From: Polyangiaceae bacterium
GTDB lineage: Bacteria; Myxococcota_A; Polyangia; Polyangiales; Polyangiaceae
DNA: 64,000 nt
Reading direction: 5' to 3'
Assembly: GCA_016712345.1 (NCBI GenBank)
Contig: JADJRH010000001.1
Location: forward strand, 3,534,001 to 3,598,000
The position numbers and the translations under genes are program-made. Of this stretch, positions 56,401 through 63,251 are shown in pieces; position 1 is the first letter of the stretch; each line of letters opens with the position of its first letter. A model generated the notes under the pieces. That model did no database searches. It was not told the DNA's origin and worked only from the letters and a program-made list of their open reading frames with translations.

Positions 56401-57300
56401 TTATTGGCGGAGAACCACCCAGTTGGTGCCGCCGTTGTTGTCCCAAAACTCGTACAAAGCGGCGCCATTCTGAACGCCGTGGCGGTACACAACGGCGTAC
56501 TGAAACTTGGTAAAGTTGCCGGGGATGTTCACGCTCACAGCCCAGCGTTCGTAGTCGTCGCCGTTGTCTTCTACCCAATGCCATTGGTTGGCAGCGTTGC
56601 CCATGTTCATCCACTGCACGGTTTGCCAATCGTCGGTTGTGTACACCATGGCAACCTGCTTGTCGTAGTCGATGTCGGCGAGGCGAACGGAAATGTCTCC
56701 CTGGACTCCCGACGCGGTGACGGCGACGTTTGTATAATTCCACATGTGGGTGATGGCAGGGTAAGAGCCGCCGATGGCCACAGCGTGAAGTTCTGTATTG
56801 TTGTCGTCAAAGTAGGTGTTGCCCAAACCGTCTTGATACCACGCGTTGAAGGAAACAATGTTCTCCCATGAGCGAACGCTGACTTTGACATGCCACTCTT
56901 CGTCGCCGTTGCCCCATGTGGTAAAGTAGTTTCCTGTGACGGTGGTGAGTGCGGATGTGCCGGGTTTTCGGTACACAACGCCGATCTTCTTTTGGTCGAG
57001 ATTGGCGCCTGCCACGGGCTTCACGCGGATCTTGAGGAAGAGGTCAATCCCCTGGCAACCGAAACGCGAGCCGCAGTCGGTATAGGACCACCAGTTTTCT
57101 TTGTAGTAGCTGACCATGGTGGTGTTGCGCTGGCCCTGTTGTTGAGCCCAGTCGGTTTGACCACCACCGATGATGGCGTCTTCGGTCTCACCGAGATCAT
57201 CGGGGTCTTCACTGTCAATGGGAGTGTTGCAACCCGCAACGAGCGGTCCGGCCGAAGTGGTAAGAAATGACGCAATCGCCCCGGTTCGAACGATGCGCAT
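56401..57300 (-). CDS. Lipoprotein with tandem CBM21-like starch-binding modules
   Basis: About 299 residues from ATG 57300 (MRIVRTGAIASF). Lipobox PLVAGCNT, an acidic linker, then two similar beta modules. The first has KKIGVVYRKPG...NIVSFNAWYQDGLGNTYFDDN; the second QVAMVYTTDDWQTV...FQYAVVYRHG...YEFWDNNGGTNW. The F-A-x-x-Y ... W-D-N-N-x-G-x-N-W/Y pattern is the ligand-binding signature of CBM21. It lies 61 bp upstream of the GH13/radical SAM gene on the same strand and could hold alpha-glucan at the cell surface for it. Confidence 0.8.
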   Translation of the reverse strand: MRIVRTGAIASFLTTSAGPLVAGCNTPIDSEDPDDLGETEDAIIGGGQTDWAQQQGQRNTTMVSYYKENWWSYTDCGSRFGCQGIDLFLKIRVKPVAGANLDQKKIGVVYRKPGTSALTTVTGNYFTTWGNGDEEWHVKVSVRSWENIVSFNAWYQDGLGNTYFDDNNTELHAVAIGGSYPAITHMWNYTNVAVTASGVQGDISVRLADIDYDKQVAMVYTTDDWQTVQWMNMGNAANQWHWVEDNGDDYERWAVSVNIPGNFTKFQYAVVYRHGVQNGAALYEFWDNNGGTNWVVLRQ

Positions 57301-57539
57301 CACGGGCCCGTTTTGGCCCCCCAAACAACCGTTCTAGCGCGGCAAATAGGCTGGGAGAAGGTGAGGTGAACTGTCGGGGGGTGGTGTTGCTCATGATGAG
57401 CACGCTCAGAGCACACCGAATGCCAGGAGTGGTTTTGACGAGATCTCAGGACTTTTGGGGTGCGCGCGCGACAGGACAGGCGCAGTGGAACGTGCCAGAT
57501 GCGACAGGGAAGGGGCACGTTTGGGAACTATACCGCGGC

Positions 57540-57624
57540 GGAGGCCGGACGAATCGAACGCCATACTCTTTGCGAGTACGTATCGGTTAGCAACCGGACT
57601 TGGCACCATGCCAATTCAGCCTCC
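57540..57624 (-). tRNA. tRNA-Ser (GCU), weak anticodon stem
   Basis: 85 nt with a long variable arm (TACTC-GCAAA-GAGTA), as expected for Ser. The acceptor stem GGAGGCT/GGCCTCC pairs throughout (one G-T), the D loop has GG, and the T loop is TTCGATT. The anticodon loop is TTGCTAA. The anticodon stem pairs at only three of five positions, which is abnormal. No CCA is encoded (GCCG follows). Last gene of a five-tRNA unit. Confidence 0.75.
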
Positions 57625-57676
57625 AAAAGTGAACGCTGATGTGTACACACTTACACCAGCATTCACGCGAATAGGG

Positions 57677-57751
57677 TGTCCACAGAAGGATTCGAACCTA
57701 CAGATTGTCGGGTCTAAGCCGACCGCGTTTGCCAATTTCGCCATGCGGACA
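57677..57751 (-). tRNA. tRNA-Leu (UAG)-like with short variable loop
   Basis: 75 nt. Acceptor TGTCCGC/GTGGACA, D arm with TTGG, anticodon stem GTCGG/CCGAC perfect around CTTAGAC (anticodon TAG, CUA codons), T loop TTCGAAT. Leucine tRNAs normally carry a long variable arm; this one has only about five bases there, so its charging identity is uncertain. No encoded CCA. It would read CUA, the codon inside the abundant CTACCC word of this window. Confidence 0.75.
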
Positions 57752-57764
57752 ATGAGAACTGAGC

Positions 57765-57833
57765 CTCCCTGCGAGGAATCGAACCTCGAACATCGGATTC
57801 GTAGTCCGATGCCCCTATCCATGGGACAAGGAG
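57765..57833 (-). tRNA. tRNA-Arg (ACG)
   Basis: 69 nt. Acceptor CTCCTTG/CAGGGAG, short D arm CCC-ATGGATA-GGG, anticodon stem TCGGA/TCCGA with loop CTACGAA (anticodon ACG; A34 would need inosine modification), T arm CGAGG-TTCGATT-CCTCG. A well-formed cloverleaf despite the small D loop. No encoded CCA (GCTC follows). Confidence 0.85.
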
Positions 57834-57878
57834 AAAATGCCGCCGTCTCGACCAGGAAAACGGCGGCGGCAAAGCGGT

Positions 57879-57956
57879 GAGTGGATCGGGAGTTGAACCC
57901 GATGTCGCCATTTCTACCCACCAGTAGAAATGCGACGTCTATCCCAAGACCCGCTC
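57879..57956 (-). tRNA. Aberrant tRNA-like gene, possibly Thr (GGU)
   Basis: 78 nt. Acceptor GAGCGGG/TCCACTC has one mismatch; the T arm TCGGG-TTCAACT-CCCGA is perfect. The anticodon arm is overlong: ATTTCTAC-TGGTGG-GTAGAAAT is an 8-bp stem that can extend with GTCGC/GCGAC beneath. The loop is either 6 or 8 bases rather than 7; the 8-base reading gives U-GGU, threonine. This could be a decayed gene, a tRNA with a small inserted palindrome, or a frameshifting tRNA. Confidence 0.55.
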
Positions 57957-57988
57957 AACTGGACAACATCGGTATGATGTTGCCGGGC

Positions 57989-58059
57989 GCCCCCGAGGAG
58001 GATCGAACTCCCCTCACCTGATCGACAATCAGGCTGCTTCGCCAGATGCATACGAGGGC
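57989..58059 (-). tRNA. tRNA-Asp (GUC)
   Basis: 71 nt, first gene of the tRNA unit. Acceptor GCCCTCG/CGGGGGC, D arm TGC...GCA, anticodon stem CCTGA/TCAGG with loop TTGTCGA (anticodon GTC), T arm with TTCGATC. Cloverleaf intact; the D loop is short. No encoded CCA (GCCC follows). Confidence 0.82.
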
Positions 58060-58070
58060 GGCTGACTGGT

Positions 58071-58093
58071 CAACACGTTGATAAAACGTGTTG
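58071..58093 (-). promoter_or_regulatory. Hairpin in the tRNA-operon leader
   Basis: CAACACGTT-GATAA-AACGTGTTG is a perfect 9-bp stem between the tRNA promoter and the first tRNA. It may serve as a processing signal for the precursor. No T-run follows, so termination is unlikely. Confidence 0.5.
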
Positions 58094-58113
58094 CGCTGCG
58101 CTGGTGGAGGAAA

Positions 58114-58141
58114 GTTATAATCGGTTATTAAAAGTTGTCAA
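58114..58141 (-). promoter_or_regulatory. Sigma-70-type promoter of the tRNA operon
   Basis: Reading leftward: TTGACA (58141-58136), 16 bp of AT-rich spacer, TATAAC (58119-58114). The -35 is a consensus match and the -10 differs at one base. It lies about 55 bp upstream of tRNA-Asp and is the best promoter seen in the window. Stable-RNA promoters of this kind suggest the tRNA unit is, or was, strongly expressed. Confidence 0.75.
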
Positions 58142-58243
58142 TCCATTTTTTATCAACCTCGTTATTAAATGAACAATGGGCTCAATAGTCGGAAGAGCGG
58201 TTATCAAGCCCATTGCCCGATGTTCATTGCTGCGCAAATCGCG

Positions 58244-58486
58244 CTATGATCTAAGGGCCGCAGCATCAAACCCAACAACGTCGAGCATGCCCGCATCATT
58301 GGGGTTGGCAATGCTGAAGTCGGTGGATGTCATTGCCACGGTGATAAGCTTTGCATCGCGCCGAGCAAGTCGGCCGCGGGGCCCAGAACGCAGCGACCCC
58401 ACCGGCGCTGTTTTGAACCTGAATGGGGAGCGCCATTTCGGTTTGAGGGGTAAAGAGTGAAACGAAGTGTTTGATGCAGTTGGTCA
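58244..58486 (-). pseudogene. Small unknown gene interrupted by the dispersed repeat core
   Basis: Start ATG 58486 follows a strong ribosome site (GGGAGGAAAATC). The first ~30 codons read MTNCIKHFVSLFTPQTEMAL then PIQVQNSAGG. Then the 28-bp repeat core intrudes (58357-58384) and the frame is lost. In another frame beyond it, coding resumes as LITVAMTSTDFSIANPNDAG, then MLDVVGFDAAALRS, and ends at 58246. Neither half is recognised. This looks like a ~75-residue gene broken by repeat insertion; the joined frame itself is inferred. Confidence 0.45.
58357..58384. repeat. Third copy of the ABC-F-flanking repeat core
   Basis: 28 bp (CGCGCCGAGCAAG...GGGGCCC) identical to 48369-48396 in the right arm and nearly so to the left arm, 10 kb away. 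Similarity continues weakly into GAACGCAGCGA. Only the core is present, without the CTAG palindromes, so it is a fragment or a minimal element. Confidence 0.75.
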
Positions 58487-58677
58487 TGATTTTCCTCCCT
58501 TCGGCCCAATGGCTTTGTGTGGTTGCTATGAGCAGGTCACACGGGATGGTAATGGGCAATAACATTGAGAACGGTGGATACACGTCGACCATTACAATGT
58601 TTAATGAACATTGCGGATATGGTTATCCCATTACACAATTCGTTATGAACGAACGTGTGAGTGCAAACCCCAAAACG

Positions 58678-58713
58678 CCGAAGGCCGCCTGGTTTCCCTA
58701 GGCGGCCTTCGCT
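58678..58713 (+). terminator. Strong Rho-independent terminator
   Basis: CGAAGGCCGCCT pairs with AGGCGGCCTTCG (12 bp, 9-nt loop), followed by CTTTTTTCTC on the plus strand. It is the clearest intrinsic terminator in the window, yet no convincing plus-strand gene lies upstream. It may end an unrecognised small RNA from about 58490-58670, or insulate the small minus-strand gene at 58486. The rest of 58714-59204 shows no gene I can support. Confidence 0.8.
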
Positions 58714-59204
58714 TTTTTCTCATTGGTAATGAGTGAATTGCGATAGACCGCCTATGGGCTTTTATCCAGGTTTCCGGCGAGGTGATACGCGCGGCGACCG
58801 GGGCGCTTGCCATTGAGACTTGTGGGCGCCACGCACGAACCGGTACCGAACCGAATGGACCTTAACGGCCATTGGCGCGGCATTGGTTGTGCGAAAGCGG
58901 TGACCACGAAGAACATTACAAACCTCAGCGCTGAGACAATTACACCGGCAAAAAAAGAGTCGCAACAAAAAAGTTATTGAGTTTATAAAAAAGACAGCGC
59001 CGCAAAAGGACGTGGACGAAGGGTAAGGTGTAAGCCTGGGCTATGTTGAATTGTCGCGCCCGGCGGGGCAACAAATAGAAGATGCGCATGTTCAGGGGTC
59101 ATTTGGCGCAGAGTTGGGGCTTTTCATGCGGAGCGAGAAGTGTCTTTGGCTAAATGAGGCGTGAAGCGGTGCCGGCCGGCGAGAAGTTGTGGTAGACGGG
59201 CACG

Positions 59205-60590
59205 ATGGCGAGTGAGCCGGACGAGACAGGCAAGGTGGAAGAAACGGCGCCCGACGACGTCGGCGTGCTGGAGCCCACCGTGGTGCCGCCGGCAGTTGAG
59301 GAGACGGCACCCGATGTTCCGCCGGTGGCACCCACAGAAGAGTTAAAACCTCGTAAAAAAGTTCGCTGGGGATTGCGTATTGGTGGCGCTTTTTTGGGCA
59401 TTTTGTTGGGAGTTGGGGTTGCGATTGTACTCTTGGCGCCTGGGTATGTGAGGGATCGAGTCACGGAAGAGGCGCGCGCTCGGGGGCTCAACCTGACATT
59501 TCAAGATTTGGATTTGGGGCTTTCCAAGTTGGTGATTGAGGGGGCTCAACTGGGCTTTGTCGGCGCTCCAAATGTGGAAGTATCGGCGTTTCGAATTGAA
59601 GTGGAGTTGACCGATTTTGAGCCCAAGTCCATTGCTGTTCATGGCCTTTCAATGGGGCTCTCCGGCACGGGCGTGCTTGATGAGTTGACAACGTGGAAGG
59701 CGCGTTATCCGGCGGCGCTGGCAATTCCCCTTTCAATTGATCATGCCAATCTTGAGTTTCGACTTGTGAAGAGTGGCCCCTCCATTTTGGTTATGGGCAA
59801 CTCAAAGATGGTGGTAGATGCCACCAAGGGATCTGTCGAGTCGCAGCAAACGGCATTTCTGGGTCGGCAGGCGGGCGCGTTTGGTATTTCGTGGTTGAGT
59901 CCCGACGATGCATTGGTGGTGAATGTGGAGCCGCGGGATGCTCCGCTCTCCGCCGTGAAGGCAACCGTTCGCACAACCAAAGAGCGGCCGGAGGTAAAAC
60001 TTACCCTTGCCAAAACGCCGTTGGGACCGCTTCAAAAGGCATTGGGTATACCTCGCGGCTCGGAGGGAATTGAGGCGGAGGGAGAATTGACAATGCCACT
60101 CCCTTCACTTGAAAAGCCTACTCCCGTGCACGGCGCAATTCACATGATTGTGAAGGGATTTGTGGTGCCGCACCCGCGCGAACTGGATGGGATATTGTTT
60201 GGGGAGACTACCAAAGTGAAGGCTGAATTTGACCTTTCGGCCGACTTGTCGACTGCGAAGTTGTCGCAGGTTCAGGTGGAGGCCGGTGCCCTGACATTGC
60301 GAGGTCTTGGCAATGTTGAAAGGGAAGGTTTGGATGCTGCGGTTTCTCTGACATTGAAAGGGTCTATCCCCTGTACGTCGCTGGCTACCTCGGCCGCCAT
60401 GGCTCACCTGGGATCGGCTTGGGGGCGTTTGGCAGGCGGCCTCGCGTCGGGAGCGCTCAAAGGCAATGTGAATGTTGTGATCACGGTTGAAGCGAAAGCG
60501 AGTGATATTCAGAACGCAAAAATCGATAAAAGCGCCCGCGTTGGGTGTAAAGTCTCGGTTCCGGGACTACCAACAATCGTTCTCCAATGA
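59205..60590 (+). CDS. AsmA/GspN-like membrane-anchored periplasmic protein
   Basis: 461 residues. An acidic, Pro-rich cytoplasmic head (about 1-50), then one membrane segment (IGGAFLGILLGVGVAIVLL, about 55-75), then a long beta-rich periplasmic part with amphipathic strands (ARGLNLTFQDLDLGLSKLVI, LEFRLVKSGPSILVMGNSKM). The start of the periplasmic part resembles AsmA and the type II secretion protein GspN, both built of beta-taco repeats. No other secretion gene is adjacent. Function in lipid transport or envelope assembly is inference. Confidence 0.65.
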   Translation: MASEPDETGKVEETAPDDVGVLEPTVVPPAVEETAPDVPPVAPTEELKPRKKVRWGLRIGGAFLGILLGVGVAIVLLAPGYVRDRVTEEARARGLNLTFQDLDLGLSKLVIEGAQLGFVGAPNVEVSAFRIEVELTDFEPKSIAVHGLSMGLSGTGVLDELTTWKARYPAALAIPLSIDHANLEFRLVKSGPSILVMGNSKMVVDATKGSVESQQTAFLGRQAGAFGISWLSPDDALVVNVEPRDAPLSAVKATVRTTKERPEVKLTLAKTPLGPLQKALGIPRGSEGIEAEGELTMPLPSLEKPTPVHGAIHMIVKGFVVPHPRELDGILFGETTKVKAEFDLSADLSTAKLSQVQVEAGALTLRGLGNVEREGLDAAVSLTLKGSIPCTSLATSAAMAHLGSAWGRLAGGLASGALKGNVNVVITVEAKASDIQNAKIDKSARVGCKVSVPGLPTIVLQ

Positions 60591-60668
60591 GGCGTGTCTC
60601 GGCCGATTTCGAGCCGCCGACGGCGGCGGATTTTGACGTAATTCAGGTAGAGTGAACAAGGATAAACG

Positions 60669-61640
60669 ATGAACACCGTTGAGTTGACAGGTACAATTGT
60701 CCCGCTTGTAACACCGTTTGCAAAGGACGAGTCGTTTGACAAGGAGGGGATGAATCGGCTGGTAGACTATGTGATGCGCGAAGGGGCGGACGGGCTTATT
60801 GCAACGGCGCTCACCGGTGAGGGCCCGCTTCTCACGGCCGATGAAACCAAAGAGGTGTGGGACGCGGTGTTTGAGCGCGCCGCCGGGCGTCTACCCATTG
60901 TCACAACGGTGATTACGTCCACTACGCGCGCGGCGATTGACCTGTGCAAAGCGGCGGAGGCTCGGGGAGCGGCGGCGATTATGCTGACGCCGGTGTTGCC
61001 CGAGCTTTATGCGGGTAGATCGCACGATGACGTTGTGCGTTTCTACCAGGATGTGACGAGTGAAACGTCGTTGCCCATTTTGTTATTTAACTACCCATCG
61101 CTGACCGGTATTGATTTTGTTCCGCCGCTTGTTGAAAGGCTGGCGTCTATTCCAAACGTTTTATACATCAAGGAGAGCACCGGGGATATTCGTCGAGTTC
61201 ACGGAATACAGCGGCTTTTGGGGGATCGGATTTCGGTTGTTTGCGGCGCGCCCAACGTTGCGTTGGAGTCGCTCGCTTTGGGCTGTCGGGTGTGGATTAC
61301 GGGGGTGATGAACGTGGCCCCAAAGAGCGCGCGGCAGCTCATGAAGGCCGTGCAGGAGTTGTCGGATCTGACGCTTGCGCGTCGGATTTATTACCGTCAG
61401 ATCTTACCGCTCGTGGATGTGCTTGCGAAAAACCTGAATCCAACGGGGACTATTAAGTACGGGGTTTGCGCGCGCGGGGTTGACGTGGGTGTACCGCGCC
61501 GGCCGGGCCATTCGGTTGGCGAAGGCGACGCCGAGTTGATGGTGCGGCTGGTTCGCGATATCGCGCAGGAGGAGGCTCGTTCGCAGGGGATTCTTGATGC
61601 GAAGGTGCTCGCCACAGGGTTTGGACTGCGGCCCTGGTGA
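60669..61640 (+). CDS. DapA-family (dihydrodipicolinate synthase/NAL) aldolase
   Basis: 323 residues, about 30 longer than typical DapA. The Schiff-base Lys is in LYIKESTGDIRRV, the Tyr in PILLFNYPSLTGID, and the substrate loop is ALTGEGPLLTADE in place of the usual GTTGE-S/A-xTL. VCGAPNVALESLALG follows as in the family. The altered loop means it may be another pyruvate-dependent aldolase rather than lysine-pathway DapA. A ribosome site (AAGGAT) lies upstream. A block of palindromic elements follows the stop. Confidence 0.8.
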   Translation: MNTVELTGTIVPLVTPFAKDESFDKEGMNRLVDYVMREGADGLIATALTGEGPLLTADETKEVWDAVFERAAGRLPIVTTVITSTTRAAIDLCKAAEARGAAAIMLTPVLPELYAGRSHDDVVRFYQDVTSETSLPILLFNYPSLTGIDFVPPLVERLASIPNVLYIKESTGDIRRVHGIQRLLGDRISVVCGAPNVALESLALGCRVWITGVMNVAPKSARQLMKAVQELSDLTLARRIYYRQILPLVDVLAKNLNPTGTIKYGVCARGVDVGVPRRPGHSVGEGDAELMVRLVRDIAQEEARSQGILDAKVLATGFGLRPW

Positions 61641-61680
61641 GTTGATTAGCCTGGGTCTCTTGCGCGGGGTTAAAGCGCGG

Positions 61681-61735
61681 CTAGTTCCGCACGAAGAAAC
61701 TCAACCAGGGCGAAACTTCTGAAAAGCGGAACTAG
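61681..61735. repeat. CTAG-bounded palindromic element 1
   Basis: CTAGTTCCGC...GCGGAACTAG, 10-bp perfect ends around a 35-bp centre, 40 bp after the DapA-family stop. The final CTAG is shared with the next element. The ends resemble those at the ABC-F gene (CTAGAGCACC) in form but not in exact sequence. Confidence 0.75.
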
Positions 61736-61812
61736 TGCACCGATTCCGTAGAACTGATGGGTTCAGATGAATTGCAGCAAGGGTTCGTTGCTTTATCAAC
61801 TCGGTGCACTAG
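61732..61812. repeat. CTAG-bounded palindromic element 2
   Basis: CTAGTGCACCGA...TCGGTGCACTAG, 12-bp perfect ends around about 57 bp, overlapping element 1 by a CTAG. Of the three elements here its ends are closest to CTAGAGCACC-G at 46543 and 48244. Confidence 0.78.
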
Positions 61813-61852
61813 GGCCGCGCCTGCGCGGCCGGGGTGTGGGGCGAATGCCCCA
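61813..61852. repeat. Two short hairpins between CTAG elements
   Basis: GGCCGCGC-CT-GCGCGGCC (61813-61830) and GTGGGGC-GAAT-GCCCCAC (61835-61852) are perfect stems filling the space between elements 2 and 3. With their neighbours they make a 255-bp tract that is nearly all inverted repeat, between convergent genes. Confidence 0.7.
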
Positions 61853-61862
61853 CGGAAACAAA

Positions 61863-61936
61863 ACTAGTACCGCGATTTCGAGCGCTGCGAAGCAGCGGCA
61901 ATCAACCCATCGGGTTGATTGAATCGCGGTACTAGT
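61863..61936. repeat. CTAG-bounded palindromic element 3
   Basis: ACTAGTACCGCGATT...AATCGCGGTACTAGT, 15-bp perfect ends. Inside are GCTGC-GAA-GCAGC and AATCAACCC-ATC-GGGTTGATT, so it can form a multi-hairpin. The CTA at 61932-61934 is the stop codon (TAG) of the minus-strand LysM gene, repeating the stop-codon coincidence seen at the ABC-F gene. Confidence 0.8.
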
Positions 61937-63251
61937 AACCCTTGCGGGCAATGAGTCGAGCTGAGCGTTCCACTTCAGATGTGGAGGCTGTCACGAGCAC
62001 CATCGCGGTGTGTTCACGAACGCGAATGACGCGCATTTCGGCGTAGGTTTCGTCGGGTAGTTTGTCGTCGTCGGGGGTTTTGGGTGTGGCTTCGATTTCG
62101 GCGGGCCGATCGTCTTCAACAAGAGAGCGCTTGTCGGAGTATACAGCCGAGTTTTTGAGGGTTTTTTGCCAGCCGTCTCCGCGCCGAATGGCAAAAAATC
62201 GCATGCCGGCTTTGACCCCTTCTTTTTCACCTTTATCGATAAAGGCGACCATGTTCTGACCGTAGAGTTGGTATGGGTAGACGGAGGCGATGATTTGGGC
62301 TTCTAGGTCAACTTCGCTCACAACGGGGGAAACCACGTCAAAACGTCTTCCCACGGGGCCAACTTTGGCGCCGCGCTCGATAACGTCGAGCGATTCTATA
62401 ATTTTGGCGCGAACCATGCGGCTTTTGGGGTTGACCCGTTCTACTTTGGCGGTGCCGCGGATGGATACCAAAAGGCCTTTTGCGTCACCGCTGCCAACGC
62501 GACGAAGGGGTTTCCAGATGGTCAGGAGTTGCCCAACGGCGACTTCGTGATCGTTGTTGATTTGGATGTACACATCGTCGTTTTCGGCGAGGAGCATTTG
62601 GTCGTCGGGACTGCCTTGCACCTCACCCCAATCATCGTCTTTTTTATCGTCTACCCAACCCACATCGCGAAGGAAGATGGTGCCCGGTGCGACTAGGGCT
62701 TTGCGGGCGGTGAACTTGGCGCCGATGTTGCCGAGTGTGGCTGAACCGGGCTCGCGGAGTTTGAGTCTGTCACCCGGGTAGATCCAGTGAGGGTTGAGAA
62801 CCTGGGGGTTATACGCCCATACGCGCGGCCAGAAGTAGGGGTTGTTGTAATATTTGGAGGATAGATCCCAGAGGGTGTCGCCGCGTTTGACGCTGTGCGT
62901 TTCAGGGACGTATTGACCTTCCATCACGTAGGTGCCGTTGGCGCCGCCGCGAACACTGCCTCCGCCGCCCGGTGTACCCAATAGGTCAAACCCGTCACTT
63001 GACTTGCTGATGTCGCTTGTCCCGCGGGATGATTGCCCGAGGTGACCGTTGATATCCACTCCCGGAGCGGGGTAGCCCGGAATGTACACTTGACCGGGGC
63101 CGGTACCCGGTCCGGCGGATTGGCCACCGTTGCCCGGGTCGGCACCACCGCTGTCAGGTGGGGCGTCAGGTTCTTGGGCGAAAGCCGACGAGGTGATGAG
63201 GGCTGACGTGAGCCCAATGAATACTGCTAGTAAACGATTGGGTTGGCTCAT
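61932..63251 (-). CDS. LysM-domain secreted protein
   Basis: 439 residues. Signal peptide (LLAVFIGLTSALITSSAFA), a Pro/Gly-rich stretch, then a LysM module (HSVKRGDTLWDLSSKYYNNP...WIYPGDRLKL) at about 115-165. The Y-F-W-P-R-V-W-A-Y-N-P core is typical of the LysM proteins fused to a beta-rich body in this phylum. The C-terminal 250 residues are beta-rich without a recognised motif. The start overlaps the stop of the coiled-coil lipoprotein gene (ATGA). Probably binds peptidoglycan. Confidence 0.82.
   Translation of the reverse strand: MSQPNRLLAVFIGLTSALITSSAFAQEPDAPPDSGGADPGNGGQSAGPGTGPGQVYIPGYPAPGVDINGHLGQSSRGTSDISKSSDGFDLLGTPGGGGSVRGGANGTYVMEGQYVPETHSVKRGDTLWDLSSKYYNNPYFWPRVWAYNPQVLNPHWIYPGDRLKLREPGSATLGNIGAKFTARKALVAPGTIFLRDVGWVDDKKDDDWGEVQGSPDDQMLLAENDDVYIQINNDHEVAVGQLLTIWKPLRRVGSGDAKGLLVSIRGTAKVERVNPKSRMVRAKIIESLDVIERGAKVGPVGRRFDVVSPVVSEVDLEAQIIASVYPYQLYGQNMVAFIDKGEKEGVKAGMRFFAIRRGDGWQKTLKNSAVYSDKRSLVEDDRPAEIEATPKTPDDDKLPDETYAEMRVIRVREHTAMVLVTASTSEVERSARLIARKGY

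Noticed and set aside
57267..57880. Plus-strand ORFs of 107 and 141 codons
   Set aside because: They run antisense through tRNA genes and show no protein-like composition.
58176..58460. Plus-strand ORF of 94 codons
   Set aside because: It is antisense to the disrupted minus-strand gene and crosses the repeat core; the minus strand has the better ribosome site and composition.
58471..58701. Plus-strand ORF of 76 codons ending within the terminator
   Set aside because: It has no ribosome site and overlaps the terminator stem; a non-coding transcript is more likely.
58762..58968. Minus-strand ORF of 68 codons
   Set aside because: Composition is Arg/Cys-rich and unlike the neighbours, and no ribosome site or motif is seen.
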